Shown: positions 27,853-37,339, counted from the stretch's first letter. The stretch is DNA of 64,000 bases from Alcaligenaceae bacterium (GCA_030538235.1 JAUNUJ010000007.1:1-64000); one strand, 5' to 3'. Numbers and translations: made by a program. Notes: generated from the letters alone by a model not told the origin.

Positions 27853-28866
27853 TTATTTAGCAACTTCGTCGTAGTACTTCTTGGCACCTGGGTGCAAAGG
27901 AGCAACTAGACCGGACTGAGCGCCCTCTAAGCTGATAGCGCTAGCAGCTTGGTGAGCAGACTCAAGGCGCGTTAAGCTTTCAAAGAAAGTCTTAGTAAGC
28001 TTGTAGCCGTCTGCTTCGCTGACGTCCTTGTGGATAACTAAAGCATTTTGAATAGCTGCAGTCGGTACATCCGCATCGTTACCATAAGTACCTTGAGGGA
28101 TATTGAGGGAAACGAAGAATGGCTTGTCTTTGGCGATCTCGGCGATACGATCCGCAGGAATTTCAACCATCTGTAAGTCAAAACTTTGCTGCAGCTCCAT
28201 CAAAGACGCGTTTGGCAGACCACTGGTCAGGAAAGCCGCATCGATACGACCGGCTTTAAGGGCGTCAGCCGCTTCGGCGTAACCTAGGTAGTCAACACGT
28301 AGATCATCGTAAGTCATACCGAAACCTTGAATCAGGTTGCGAGCATTTACCTCAACGCCGGAGTTCTGGTCACCTACGGCAACACGCTTACCGCGTAGAT
28401 CATCCAAGGTTTTGATGCCGGAACGTTGTGAGGTGACAACCTGTACAAAGTTAGGGTAAAGCGCTGCAACTTGCTGTACTTTATCAATTTTGGCAGGGAA
28501 GCTATTTTCGCCGTTAATGGCATCAGTTAATACATCACTCATGACAAAAGCCATTTCAACTTTGTCTTGGTTAATCAAGTTGATGTTTTCAACTGAGGCA
28601 CCGGTGGTTTGAGTCTTGGAGTTAACGCCGTAAGTTTTGTTGTACTCCTCGGCTAATGAGGTGGCGATAATATTGTATGGACCGGAAGCACCGCCGGTGG
28701 CGATGGTTACGAAGCGGGTCTCTAGTTTATCATCAGCAACCGCTGCAGGTGCCGCAGCTTCAGGGGCTGCAGTGGCCGGAGCAGTTGTGGCAGTGGTGTT
28801 GCTGTCATCAGAACAAGCGGCTAAGGTAAACGCAGTAGCGACTAGCAGTGCAGATCGTTTAATCAT
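27853..28866 (-). CDS. TAXI-family TRAP solute-binding lipoprotein
   Basis: 337 residues from ATG 28866, chosen because AAAGAGAG precedes it and it gives a clean signal peptide; the frame extends 13 codons further upstream without support. The lipobox is LAAC at about residue 20, followed by an Ala/Pro/Thr linker (residues 20-45). The mature domain starts RFVTIATGGASGPYNIIA and ends APLHPGAKKYYDEVAK. Unlike the binding protein at 5213 it is lipid-anchored. It is the first gene of the operon that includes the DUF1850 protein and fused permease. Confidence 0.92.
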   Translation of the reverse strand: MIKRSALLVATAFTLAACSDDSNTTATTAPATAAPEAAAPAAVADDKLETRFVTIATGGASGPYNIIATSLAEEYNKTYGVNSKTQTTGASVENINLINQDKVEMAFVMSDVLTDAINGENSFPAKIDKVQQVAALYPNFVQVVTSQRSGIKTLDDLRGKRVAVGDQNSGVEVNARNLIQGFGMTYDDLRVDYLGYAEAADALKAGRIDAAFLTSGLPNASLMELQQSFDLQMVEIPADRIAEIAKDKPFFVSLNIPQGTYGNDADVPTAAIQNALVIHKDVSEADGYKLTKTFFESLTRLESAHQAASAISLEGAQSGLVAPLHPGAKKYYDEVAK

Positions 28867-29053
28867 AAGTCTCTCTTTAGGTAAATAAAAAATAACCATA
28901 AACAATCATGCTCTGAGTTTAATTTTAAATTTAATTAAAATTTAAAATAAATCAAGCGACAACTGATTGAAATGATTATTATTGATTGTTAAAAGGCCTT
29001 AGGCCATCCGGAGATCATAACGTATTTAGCCTTAAAAATACAGAAACATGCAT

Positions 29054-29087
29054 AAAAAAACCGCTCCACAAGTCAATGTTGAGCGGT
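29054..29087 (-). terminator. Terminator of the acetyl-CoA hydrolase/transferase gene
   Basis: On the minus strand ACCGCTC pairs with GAGCGGT and is followed by seven T. It lies 23 bp after the stop of the CoA-transferase gene. Confidence 0.85.
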
Positions 29088-29109
29088 AATTAACATAACA
29101 AAATAAAGA

Positions 29110-30684
29110 TTAAGCGGATTCTTCGATGTTAACTTTCTCCGAACTAGTCATTTTGGCAGTCACTTTCATCGTTCCGGTTTTGTTGAAACGATCGTGCCAA
29201 CTCAGCGCTTCATTTAATAGATGGGGTGTGTGACCACCATTTTCTTGGCAAGCACGTTCGAAGTAGGAGCGTAATTCCTCACGATAATCAGGGTGAGCAC
29301 AGTTTTCGATAATGCGTTCAGCACGTTGTCTTGGTGATAGGCCACGTAAATCGGCCAGACCCTGTTCGGTGACCAGGATTTGTGAATCATGCTCTGTGTG
29401 GTCAACGTGTGACACCATCGGCACAATACCCGAAATATCACCGCCTTTAGCGATTGAGGGTCTGACAAAAAAGCAGATAAAGCCATTGCGGGCAAAGTCA
29501 CCCGAACCCCCAATACCATTAATAATATCGCTGGCCATGACGTGGGTGGAATTGACATTGCCGTAAATATCCGCCTCAACCATGCCGTTGATGGCAATAA
29601 TTCCTAAGCGACGGACGACTTCGGGGTGATTGCTGATTTCTTGAGTGCGCAAAATAATACGCTCTCGGTAGAAATCGATATTGTTGTTTAACTCTTCAAG
29701 ACCCGCAGGGCTTAGCGACAACGAGGTTGCAGAAACTTTGACCAGCTTGCCTGATTTAATCATATTCAGCATACCGTCTTGAATCACTTCCGTATACGAC
29801 GTTAGATTATCAAAGTCGCCTTCATTAAGTCCGGCCATCACAGCGTTAGCGATATTGCCGACACCTGATTGAAGTGGCATTAGGTTGGGTGGTAAAACCC
29901 CTTTGTTAACCTCATCTCTTAAGAAATTCAAGATATGGTTGGCGATTTTTTTGGAGGCCTCATCAGGTTCGCTAAAGACATTAACGCGATCCATGGCATG
30001 AGTTTCTACAATAGCAACAATTTTCTCAGGCGGGCAGTCGTAATAGTTTTGTCCAATACGATCAGATACTTTAGTAATCGGTATCGGTTTGCGGTGAGGT
30101 GGCAGGGCGGTGCCATAGTAAATATCATGCATACCCTCCATTTTTTCACTAAGTGCGTAATTCACTTCTAAAATAATATAGTCGGCCTGATCAATCCAAG
30201 TTTTGTTATTGCCGATGGAACCGGCAGGAATTAAACCGCCGTCTTCACGAATACCGACAACCTCAATCACGGCGATATTCAGTTTGCCGTAGAAGCCGAA
30301 CCAAGCATGTTGTGCCACATGTGATAGGTGGATATCCATGTATTGCATTTTGCCACTGTTAATTTTTTTGCGACACGTAGGATCGGATTGATAGGGTAGA
30401 CGCATCTCAATGCCGTCTACCTCAGCTAAGGCGCCATCAAGTTCTGGCGCTGTGGATGCACCGGTCCAGACACCGATTTTAAAGGGTTTGTTCTGAGCGT
30501 GTTCTTCACGAATACGTTCGGCTAATGCTAGTGGAATTTCTTTTGGGTAACCTGAACCGGTAAAACCACTCATGCCGACATTAACGCCGGAAGGTATTTT
30601 TTTAACAGCTTCTGCTGCGGACATAACTAATGTGTGATAGTCCTTATTTTTGATTCGTGATAAGGACTCAAACTTTTGACTCAT
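29110..30684 (-). CDS. Acetyl-CoA hydrolase / CoA-transferase family protein
   Basis: 524 residues. Family blocks include VNVGMSGFTGSGYPKEIPLA near the start, TWIDQADYIILEVNYALS, and the late MVSHVDHTEHDSQILVTEQG followed by LADLRGLSPRQRA. The catalytic Glu of class I CoA-transferases is expected in the NGMVEADIYGNVNS region. Members are succinyl-CoA:acetate CoA-transferases or acetyl-CoA hydrolases; the exact acceptor cannot be read. It stands alone between terminators, next to the TAXI-TRAP operon, and may activate an imported carboxylate. Confidence 0.9.
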   Translation of the reverse strand: MSQKFESLSRIKNKDYHTLVMSAAEAVKKIPSGVNVGMSGFTGSGYPKEIPLALAERIREEHAQNKPFKIGVWTGASTAPELDGALAEVDGIEMRLPYQSDPTCRKKINSGKMQYMDIHLSHVAQHAWFGFYGKLNIAVIEVVGIREDGGLIPAGSIGNNKTWIDQADYIILEVNYALSEKMEGMHDIYYGTALPPHRKPIPITKVSDRIGQNYYDCPPEKIVAIVETHAMDRVNVFSEPDEASKKIANHILNFLRDEVNKGVLPPNLMPLQSGVGNIANAVMAGLNEGDFDNLTSYTEVIQDGMLNMIKSGKLVKVSATSLSLSPAGLEELNNNIDFYRERIILRTQEISNHPEVVRRLGIIAINGMVEADIYGNVNSTHVMASDIINGIGGSGDFARNGFICFFVRPSIAKGGDISGIVPMVSHVDHTEHDSQILVTEQGLADLRGLSPRQRAERIIENCAHPDYREELRSYFERACQENGGHTPHLLNEALSWHDRFNKTGTMKVTAKMTSSEKVNIEESA

Positions 30685-30730
30685 TTCTTAATTCCTGACT
30701 TACACGTCTGATTTTTTTATTAAGTTAATT

Positions 30731-30752
30731 AAAAAAACCGATAAGATATCGG
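30731..30752 (-). terminator. Short terminator or attenuator between rne and the CoA-transferase gene
   Basis: On the minus strand CCGATA, a TCT loop and TATCGG are followed by TTTTTTT. It is a second stop for rne transcripts or an attenuator in the leader of the CoA-transferase gene. Confidence 0.65.
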
Positions 30753-30794
30753 AGCTTATGGAAGATAACTTGTAGCAATTAAACCTCGACAAGA

Positions 30795-30828
30795 AAAAAA
30801 CCGATACCTGTGTTGGTATCGGTTTTTT
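30795..30828 (-). terminator. Intrinsic terminator of rne
   Basis: AAAAAACCGATACC pairs with GGTATCGGTTTTTT (14 bp) around TGTGTT, 12 bp after the rne stop. It should work in both directions. Confidence 0.9.
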
Positions 30829-30840
30829 AAGTTAAGGCAA

Positions 30841-33800
30841 TTAGCTTGTAGTTATATTGCGTTCGGGCTCTGCAGTGGTAGCTGCGTCGCTAGTTTCAAT
30901 TTGCACTAACTCGCCGGTTTCAATGGCTGTGATCGATTTGCGTGGACGACCCAGTTTGATAGGTGCTGCTTCAGGGGTAACCGCTGCAGCACCTGATTTT
31001 GTTTCAATCATGTTTAAACCGGCGGCGGTAATCACTTGTTCTAAATTATCAGACCTTGTGCTTTGAGTCGCAACGGTTGCCTCGATTGATGGTTTGCTTT
31101 CTTCAAGAGGAGCGGGTGTTTCTGCCGTTTGGACCTTCGTCTCTACCGGAGTAACTACCATTGCTTCTTGCGCTTCGGTTTTGGTTTCAACCGCAACAGC
31201 TGGTACGGCCTCTTCAGCATCGACCTTAGTCTCTACCGCAACAGCTGGTACTGCTTCAGCAGCATCTGCTTTAGTCTCAACAGCTACCGCTGTGTCAATT
31301 TGTACGAGTGCTGCTGTCTCACTTGCGACCTCTACTGATTTGGTAGGGGCAGCACTTTCTGGCATAGGTGCGGCATCTGATTCGATAACCGGTTCACTGA
31401 TAATAGTTAACGGTGTCTCAACATCCGACTGATCTGCCTGCTTGGCTTGATTAGTTATGACTTTGACATCAATCTCACCCTTAGCGATTTGCTCTGACAC
31501 TTCTTCGTAGTCATGATGCGGTGCTTTTAACATCACTTCATTCGGTACGAAAGGCAGGGTGGCAGCTGTTGCCGCTGGAGCTTCTTTTTGAGGACGACGG
31601 TTGCGATTGCTACCACGACCTTGACGACGACGTGAATCAGACTGATTGCTCTCGTCTTGATCCTGACGTTGTTGCTCTTCCGTTGTTGTAGCTTGGGTGC
31701 GCTGAGAATCAGTTGTTTGATTTTCAGAAGTGCTTCTAGCTATCGGCGCAACTGTTTGAGTTTGAACTTGTTCGATCTGACTCTCTTCGACGATCGCAGA
31801 GATATGTTGTGTCTCTAAGCTGTCATCATGGTCACGCTGCTGTTGCTCACGCTGTTCACGGGGTTGGCGCTGTTCACGAGGTTGACGTGGCTCACGCGTT
31901 TGACGCTGTGCACGTTGAGTTTGGGCTGATTCACGTTGCTGATTTTTATCTTGCTGACCACGATCTTGCTGAGTCTGCTTGTCGCTTTGGCTCTGCGGAT
32001 CTTGGCTTTGTGCTTGATTTCTATCATCCTGACGAGGTTGACGACGCGAGCGTCGGCTCGGTCTGCTTGGCTCCTGGCCCTGCTGCTGATTGCGCGTAGT
32101 AGCACCGCGTCTGTTATCAGTGCTTTGGGTCTGTTGTGCCTGTTGAGTCTGTTGGCTTGGTGGAGTCTCATCTTGCGTGACTTTTTTAGGACGTTGCTGA
32201 CGACGCTGGTTTTGAGTTGTAGCCTCTTGTTCCTGTGGCGTTGCGCGCTTAGAGCTGCGACGTTGATTACGCTGGCGTGGTTGACGTTGAGTAGCGTCAC
32301 CTGAGCGTGCGGTTGATTTCTTGGCGGCGGCAGATTTTCTGGCTTGTGGTTGAGACTCTTCGACCTGTTTATCTTCTTCGCCATTTGGACGCATAAAGAA
32401 AGACTTGATGCGCTGTAAGAAGCTCTTAGGCATAACCCGTTCGGCAACTTCAGTGGCCATGACAGCAGCCGAAGCGACCGCGGCTTTTGTGGTTTCCGGT
32501 TTAGGAGGTACCGGCTCACCGTGAGAAATACCCTTAACGATGGCTTCTTGACGCTTTTCTTGCTCTTCGAATTTGGCTTTTTGCTCTCGCCATTTGACCA
32601 CGGATTCAGGAACCGGCATCAATTCAACGCTGGATTTAGGATCATCTAGGCGATTGTCGTCGTAACGCAAGCGCTCAATATGGTGATGTGGGGTTTCTAA
32701 CGCTTTATTTGGAATAAGTACAATACGGACATTGAGTCGGTTCTCAATTTTTAAGATGTCCGGACGCTTTTCGTTTAATAAGAACGTGGCTACTTCAACA
32801 GGCACTTGGGCGTGTAGAGCGGCGGTGTTTTCTTTCATCGCTTCTTCTTGGATCAAGCGTAGGATATTCAAGGCGCTAGATTCAACGTCACGAATAACCC
32901 CGGTGCCATTACAACGTGGGCACGTAATATGCGAACCCTCGTTAAGTGACGGGCGTAATCGCTGACGCGATAATTCCATCAGACCAAAACGGGAGATTTT
33001 GCCCATCTGTACACGAGCACGGTCAAAATGCAAGGCTTCACGTAGTTTTTGCTCGACCTGGCGCTGGTTTTTGTTATCGTCCATATCGATAAAGTCAATA
33101 ACAATCAGCCCACCCAAGTCACGTAAACGCAACTGTCGGGCCACCTCTTCGGCGGCCTCAAGGTTGGTGCGCAAAGCTGTTTCTTCAATGTCAACGCCGC
33201 GGGTAGAGCGAGCAGAGTTGACGTCGATAGCAACTAGGGCTTCAGTGTGGTCAACCACAATTGAACCACCCGATGGTAGGGAGACATTACGCGCATAAGC
33301 GGTTTCAATCTGATGCTCAATCTGGAAGCGAGAAAATAGTGGAACCGCATCACGATAGCGTTTAACGCGATTGACATTTTCCGGCATCACATCTTGCATA
33401 AAAGCCATTGCCTGAGATGTAATTTCATCGGTATCAATGAGGATTTCAGCGATGCTGGGTGAGAAGTAATCACGAATAGCGCGAATAACTAAACTGGATT
33501 CCTGATAAATAAGGACCGGGGCAGGGTGCTGATTAGCCGCGTTATCAATCGCATTCCATAGTTTAAGAAGATACTTTAAGTCCCAGTCGAGCTCTTCAGT
33601 TGAACGACCGATGCCGGCTGTACGAGCGATCATGCTCATACCCTGAGGCAGGTCTAATTTGTCCATGGCCTCTTTGAGCTCTTGGCGATCCTCGCCCTCA
33701 ATGCGACGAGAGATGCCGCCACCTCGAGGATTGTTAGGCATCAAGACAAGATAACGACCGGCTAAAGAAACAAAGGTGGTCAAGGCGGCGCCTTTGTTGC

Positions 33801-34125
33801 CACGCTCTTCCTTTTCGACTTGTACAATCAGCTCCTGACCTTCGTGTAGAGCGTCTTGGATGCGGGCGGTGCGGAGCTCCACACCCTCTTTGAAGTAGCT
33901 TCGAGCAACCTCTTTAAATGGCAAAAAACCATGGCGTTCGTGGCCATAGTTAATAAAACACGCCTCTAAGCTAGGCTCGATACGAGTGATAACACCCTTG
34001 TAGATATTGCCTTTGCGCTGTTCACGACCAGCGGTTTCAATATCGATGTCGATAAGCTTTTGCCCATCAACAATGGCAACGCGTAATTCTTCTTGGTGCG
34101 TTGCATTAAATAACATGCGTTTCAT
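30841..34125 (-). CDS. rne: Ribonuclease E
   Basis: 1094 residues. The S1 RNA-binding domain covers about 37-120, followed by the 5'-sensor region and the DNase I-like catalytic core with D301 in VAIDVNSARSTRG and D344 in VIDFIDMDD. The Zn-link cysteines C402 and C405 lie in CPRCNGTG. From about 520 the protein is disordered: Arg/Gln-rich RNA-binding tracts (RQPREQRQPREQRE) and then an acidic Ala/Glu region with four near-repeats of the form VETK-x-(D/E)-A-x-EAVPAVA. The C-terminus would scaffold a degradosome. RNase E starts mRNA decay and rRNA/tRNA maturation at the membrane. Confidence 0.97.
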   Translation of the reverse strand: MKRMLFNATHQEELRVAIVDGQKLIDIDIETAGREQRKGNIYKGVITRIEPSLEACFINYGHERHGFLPFKEVARSYFKEGVELRTARIQDALHEGQELIVQVEKEERGNKGAALTTFVSLAGRYLVLMPNNPRGGGISRRIEGEDRQELKEAMDKLDLPQGMSMIARTAGIGRSTEELDWDLKYLLKLWNAIDNAANQHPAPVLIYQESSLVIRAIRDYFSPSIAEILIDTDEITSQAMAFMQDVMPENVNRVKRYRDAVPLFSRFQIEHQIETAYARNVSLPSGGSIVVDHTEALVAIDVNSARSTRGVDIEETALRTNLEAAEEVARQLRLRDLGGLIVIDFIDMDDNKNQRQVEQKLREALHFDRARVQMGKISRFGLMELSRQRLRPSLNEGSHITCPRCNGTGVIRDVESSALNILRLIQEEAMKENTAALHAQVPVEVATFLLNEKRPDILKIENRLNVRIVLIPNKALETPHHHIERLRYDDNRLDDPKSSVELMPVPESVVKWREQKAKFEEQEKRQEAIVKGISHGEPVPPKPETTKAAVASAAVMATEVAERVMPKSFLQRIKSFFMRPNGEEDKQVEESQPQARKSAAAKKSTARSGDATQRQPRQRNQRRSSKRATPQEQEATTQNQRRQQRPKKVTQDETPPSQQTQQAQQTQSTDNRRGATTRNQQQGQEPSRPSRRSRRQPRQDDRNQAQSQDPQSQSDKQTQQDRGQQDKNQQRESAQTQRAQRQTREPRQPREQRQPREQREQQQRDHDDSLETQHISAIVEESQIEQVQTQTVAPIARSTSENQTTDSQRTQATTTEEQQRQDQDESNQSDSRRRQGRGSNRNRRPQKEAPAATAATLPFVPNEVMLKAPHHDYEEVSEQIAKGEIDVKVITNQAKQADQSDVETPLTIISEPVIESDAAPMPESAAPTKSVEVASETAALVQIDTAVAVETKADAAEAVPAVAVETKVDAEEAVPAVAVETKTEAQEAMVVTPVETKVQTAETPAPLEESKPSIEATVATQSTRSDNLEQVITAAGLNMIETKSGAAAVTPEAAPIKLGRPRKSITAIETGELVQIETSDAATTAEPERNITTS

Positions 34126-34936
34126 TTACAAAACTCTCCGAAAAAATGCCACAGCAATAAATTGCTGAACCACCCGGAAAGAGTTGCCGCGGAATTGGTG
34201 ACGCTGCGAATGACTACAGCCAAACTTTTTGTGTGTTTTTTATTTTACTGTTCAGACGTTAAAAGACGCGCCTTAGGTGTTCGGTAGGGCAGTATCATCT
34301 GTCTGCTCCGATAGACTAAAGCGCTTAAAAATACATGCGGGATAAACTTGATTGATTTTGATTATCAAGCTACCTGAGGTATTCACAATAAATTAAACAA
34401 ACAAAAAACTTAGTTATAAAAATAAAAAGCCGGAAATTGATCTATGAAAAAATAAGCCAATTTACTTAAAAAATTTATAGACTGAGAAAACATGACATCT
34501 AAAAGATGAATCGCGCTCAGGCTATAAAAAAAATTCTGTACTTTCACTCAACAATCAACAAAAATCATCTGTAGAACACACTAACTGTGGGCAGGAGGTT
34601 AAATACTGCCGCATCAATAACAGCCGGATATCTACAACAATGACGACCACAAACAACTCGAAAAAGAAAGAGGGTCTCAATCTAAATGCACTGACTCTGC
34701 TTGAAATAACGGCTAGGGGAAATGGTGCTATGACCTATTTTACTTGCCCTAGACTCGGTCTTAAAAAACCCCTAACAATCTATTAATTCAAAAATCATGA
34801 GTTACAATAGCGTGTTAAGGTAGAGCGAAGGCTTTTGAGTCTTGAGAATATCGCAAGCGGATAAGCAATAGGCTTCTCTACGATCGCGCCGCTTTCTTTT
34901 ACTGCGGGTTATGGAATTATAGTTAGTCTTTACAAT
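34126..34936. promoter_or_regulatory. 811-bp gap between divergent rne and rluC; long rne leader
   Basis: No convincing gene is seen. Closest to rne, on the minus strand, CAGCAAT and ATTGCTG form a hairpin (34152-34167), followed by TGGCA and TTTTTT just before the ribosome site, a terminator-like arrangement. E. coli rne has a long 5' leader through which RNase E limits its own synthesis, and a similar role is inferred here. Towards rluC a TACAAT box (34803-34808) could be a -10 element. The middle is AT-rich with scattered stops in all frames apart from a 48-codon ORF (34640-34786) that I do not support. Confidence 0.5.
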
Positions 34937-35893
34937 ATGTGCAAACAAAGTTCATCAGATGCCGTTAGTTTTTCTGTGCAAATGCTGGAAATCGATTCCG
35001 GTAGCGCAGGACAGCGCCTGGATAACTTCTTGATCAGACAGTGCAAGGGGGTCCCAAAAAGCCACCTATATCGTGCTGTTCGCTCCGGTCAGGTGCGCGT
35101 TAATCGTGGGCGAGTGAGCGTTGATTATCGTCTGCAACATGGTGATTTGGTGCGTATTCCACCTATGCGGATAGCTCAGGGTGAGACCAAGCTACCGGCG
35201 CCAAAGGCTGAGTTTCCGGTGGTTTTCGAAGACGATGCCATCTTGGTAATTAATAAACCTGCCGGGGTAGCAGTGCATGGTGGGAGCGGGGTTTCTTTCG
35301 GGGTGATTGAGCAGCTCCGTTCTGCGCGCCCCGAACAGCGATTCTTGGAGTTGGCTCATCGCCTGGATAGAGAAACATCAGGCGTGTTGATTATTGCTAA
35401 AAAGCGTGCCGCTCTAGTGGCCTTGCACGATATGTTTAGACAGTCTCGCGCCCATAGACACTATCAAGCCCTAGTGACCGGTACTATCAATCAAAAGGTG
35501 CAGCATATCAAAAAACCCTTATTGCGATACCTTACAGCAGAGGGTGAACGCCGTGTCCGCGTTGATGCTGAGGGGCGCTATGCGCATACCATTGTCACCT
35601 CTTTGCAACGCTATCAAGCCTATACTCTGATAGAGGCTGAGATTCTTACCGGTCGCACTCATCAGATTCGTGTGCATTTGAATTCAATCGGCCATTCGAT
35701 TGTCGGTGATGATAAATACGGTGATGATGAGTTGCGTAAGCAATTACAGCGGCGGGGTTTTAAGCGCATGTTCTTACATGCTTGTCGTCTGCGTTTTCCT
35801 CACCCTATCAGTGGTGATTGGTTGACGGTTGAGGCGGATTTGCCGCCCGAGTGTGAGGAACTTTTAAAGCGTATTGAGACTCAGCAGTTATAG
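34937..35893 (+). CDS. rluC: Ribosomal large subunit pseudouridine synthase C
   Basis: 318 residues. An S4-like RNA-binding domain (about 22-85, GQRLDNFLIRQCKGVPKSHL) precedes the RluA-family catalytic domain. HRLDRETSGVLIIAKK carries the catalytic Asp, and LTGRTHQIRVHLNSIGHSIVGDDKYG is the conserved motif III. RluC modifies 23S rRNA U955, U2504 and U2580 in E. coli. Pairing with rne, head to head, is conserved in many proteobacteria and supports RluC over RluD. The start at 34937 lacks a clear Shine-Dalgarno; a downstream ATG at 34982 is a possible alternative. Confidence 0.93.
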   Translation: MCKQSSSDAVSFSVQMLEIDSGSAGQRLDNFLIRQCKGVPKSHLYRAVRSGQVRVNRGRVSVDYRLQHGDLVRIPPMRIAQGETKLPAPKAEFPVVFEDDAILVINKPAGVAVHGGSGVSFGVIEQLRSARPEQRFLELAHRLDRETSGVLIIAKKRAALVALHDMFRQSRAHRHYQALVTGTINQKVQHIKKPLLRYLTAEGERRVRVDAEGRYAHTIVTSLQRYQAYTLIEAEILTGRTHQIRVHLNSIGHSIVGDDKYGDDELRKQLQRRGFKRMFLHACRLRFPHPISGDWLTVEADLPPECEELLKRIETQQL

Positions 35894-35931
35894 AGATTTT
35901 AAAAAAGATTTGCCAAGAGATGTTATAAACA

Positions 35932-36597
35932 ATGAAATATTCAACCGTAATTTTTGACTGGGATGGGACAGTCGTCGATTCAACGTATGTGATTGTGGAT
36001 TCCATCAAAAAAGCCAGTCGTGAACTGGGCTTAGAGGAGCCTAGCGATCAAAAAGCCAGCTGGGTGATTGGTTTATCCCTCCCTAGGGCTTTATTAGAGG
36101 TGGTGCCCGGTTTGACTGAGCAGCGTCTCAATCAGTTTATTGAGGTCTATCAAAGGTTTTATTTCACTGCTGACCCTGATTTGAAAATGTTCGACGGAGT
36201 CTTGCCCTTAATTAAAAGTTTACGTGAACATGGCTTGCATACAGCAGTCGCTACTGGTAAGAGTCGCTTTGGTCTGAACCGTGCCTTGGAAAACCATGGC
36301 ATTGCCGATTTGTTTGATGTGACAAAAACCGCTGATCAGACACAGAGTAAACCGCACCCCCTGATGCTCGAAGAAATCTTTGACGAGCTTATGGTCAAGC
36401 CCGACGAGTGCGTTATGATTGGTGATACGTCGCATGACATTCTGATGGCGCAAAATGCCGGTTGTGATAGTATCGCGGTGTCTTATGGTGCCCATACTTT
36501 GCGCGAAATCAGTGATGCCGAGCCAAGTTATATCGCGCACAATGTCACCGAGCTCGGGCATCTGCTTAATATGTATTCAAAAAAACGGATAAAGTGA
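35932..36597 (+). CDS. HAD-superfamily phosphatase (Gph-like)
   Basis: 221 residues. Motif I is VIFDWDGTVVDS with nucleophile Asp, motif II VATGKSR, motif III Lys in TQSKPHPLM, and motif IV MIGDTSHDILMA. A helical cap lies between motifs I and II. The architecture matches phosphoglycolate phosphatase/PGMB-type enzymes; the substrate is not defined. It follows rluC by 38 bp and precedes the msrQ-like gene by 6 bp, so the three are likely one transcript. Confidence 0.9.
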   Translation: MKYSTVIFDWDGTVVDSTYVIVDSIKKASRELGLEEPSDQKASWVIGLSLPRALLEVVPGLTEQRLNQFIEVYQRFYFTADPDLKMFDGVLPLIKSLREHGLHTAVATGKSRFGLNRALENHGIADLFDVTKTADQTQSKPHPLMLEEIFDELMVKPDECVMIGDTSHDILMAQNAGCDSIAVSYGAHTLREISDAEPSYIAHNVTELGHLLNMYSKKRIK

Positions 36598-36603
36598 TTT
36601 CTT

Positions 36604-37263
36604 ATGAGTAATAACAAGCAATGGCCTGAGAGCTTAATTCATGGTTTACTGACACATATTTATATTTTATGCTTAGCGCCGGGTTTGGTTGCTCTTTGGG
36701 TGAGTTATTCGGCCCGCCACGAAGGGCATATTTTCAGTGCCGAGCTATTGGTGCATTATCTGGCGGCTGCTTGTTTGTTTATGCTTACTGCGACCTTAGC
36801 AATTACTCCTTTATCTAAGGCCTTGTCTCAACCAAATCTAGCCATGATCAGGAGGCCGCTAGGCTTAGCGGCTTTTGCTTATGCTTTTGCTCATTGGGCT
36901 GCGATTTTCTGGCTTTATGAGTTCAATGGCACCGCTATATGGTTTGCCTTTAGTCTCAATCCAGCCTTGTGGGCTGCTTTGTTGGCCTTGGTTCTTATGG
37001 TCCCCATGGCCTTAACGGCCAGTCATCAATCCATGCATGATTTAGGTATTTGGTGGCGTCGCATTCACTCAGCGATTTATGTGGTGGCGATTTTGTGGCT
37101 TTACTATATGGCCTCAAGTTTTCAGAACACCCTTGGCGATCGGATTCTTTTTAGTCTGATTGCTTTGTTGCTGATCTGGCGTGTTTATCATACTTACAGT
37201 ACACAGCGCGAAGTTGCCAAGAAGTTGGACCGTATCAAGCCCAAGGACCAAGACGAGGATTAG
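36604..37263 (+). CDS. msrQ: Ferric-reductase-like membrane protein, MsrQ/YedZ family
   Basis: 219 residues with about six membrane spans. ARHEGHIFSAELLVHYLAA, AYAFAHWAAIFWL and WWRRIHSAIYVVAILWLYYM place the haem-ligand histidines of the YedZ family. MsrQ supplies electrons from the membrane to the periplasmic molybdoenzyme MsrP, which repairs oxidised methionine. The msrP gene that usually sits next to it is not in the window. The C-terminus is a short charged cytosolic tail. The gene symbol is tentative for that reason. Confidence 0.8.
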   Translation: MSNNKQWPESLIHGLLTHIYILCLAPGLVALWVSYSARHEGHIFSAELLVHYLAAACLFMLTATLAITPLSKALSQPNLAMIRRPLGLAAFAYAFAHWAAIFWLYEFNGTAIWFAFSLNPALWAALLALVLMVPMALTASHQSMHDLGIWWRRIHSAIYVVAILWLYYMASSFQNTLGDRILFSLIALLLIWRVYHTYSTQREVAKKLDRIKPKDQDED

Positions 37264-37275
37264 GGGTTTAGAATT

Positions 37276-37301
37276 GGGGTCTTGAGTGATAGAATGACCC
37301 C
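37276..37301. terminator. Hairpin between convergent msrQ and methylase genes
   Basis: GGGGTC and GACCCC pair around a 14-nt loop between two convergent genes. Without a T-run this is only a possible terminator. Confidence 0.35.
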
Positions 37302-37339
37302 GATTTACGTCTTGATTCTGCCTCTACTTCGGTCTCTAT

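Noticed and set aside
30841-34125. Long antisense frames opposite the Gln/Arg-rich and Ala/Glu-rich tail of rne
   Set aside because: They are compositional shadows of the repetitive low-complexity coding strand; they lack starts with ribosome sites.
34640-34786. 48-codon ORF on the plus strand in the rne-rluC gap
   Set aside because: No ribosome site at a useful distance, no recognisable family and AT-rich composition; a chance ORF is more likely.
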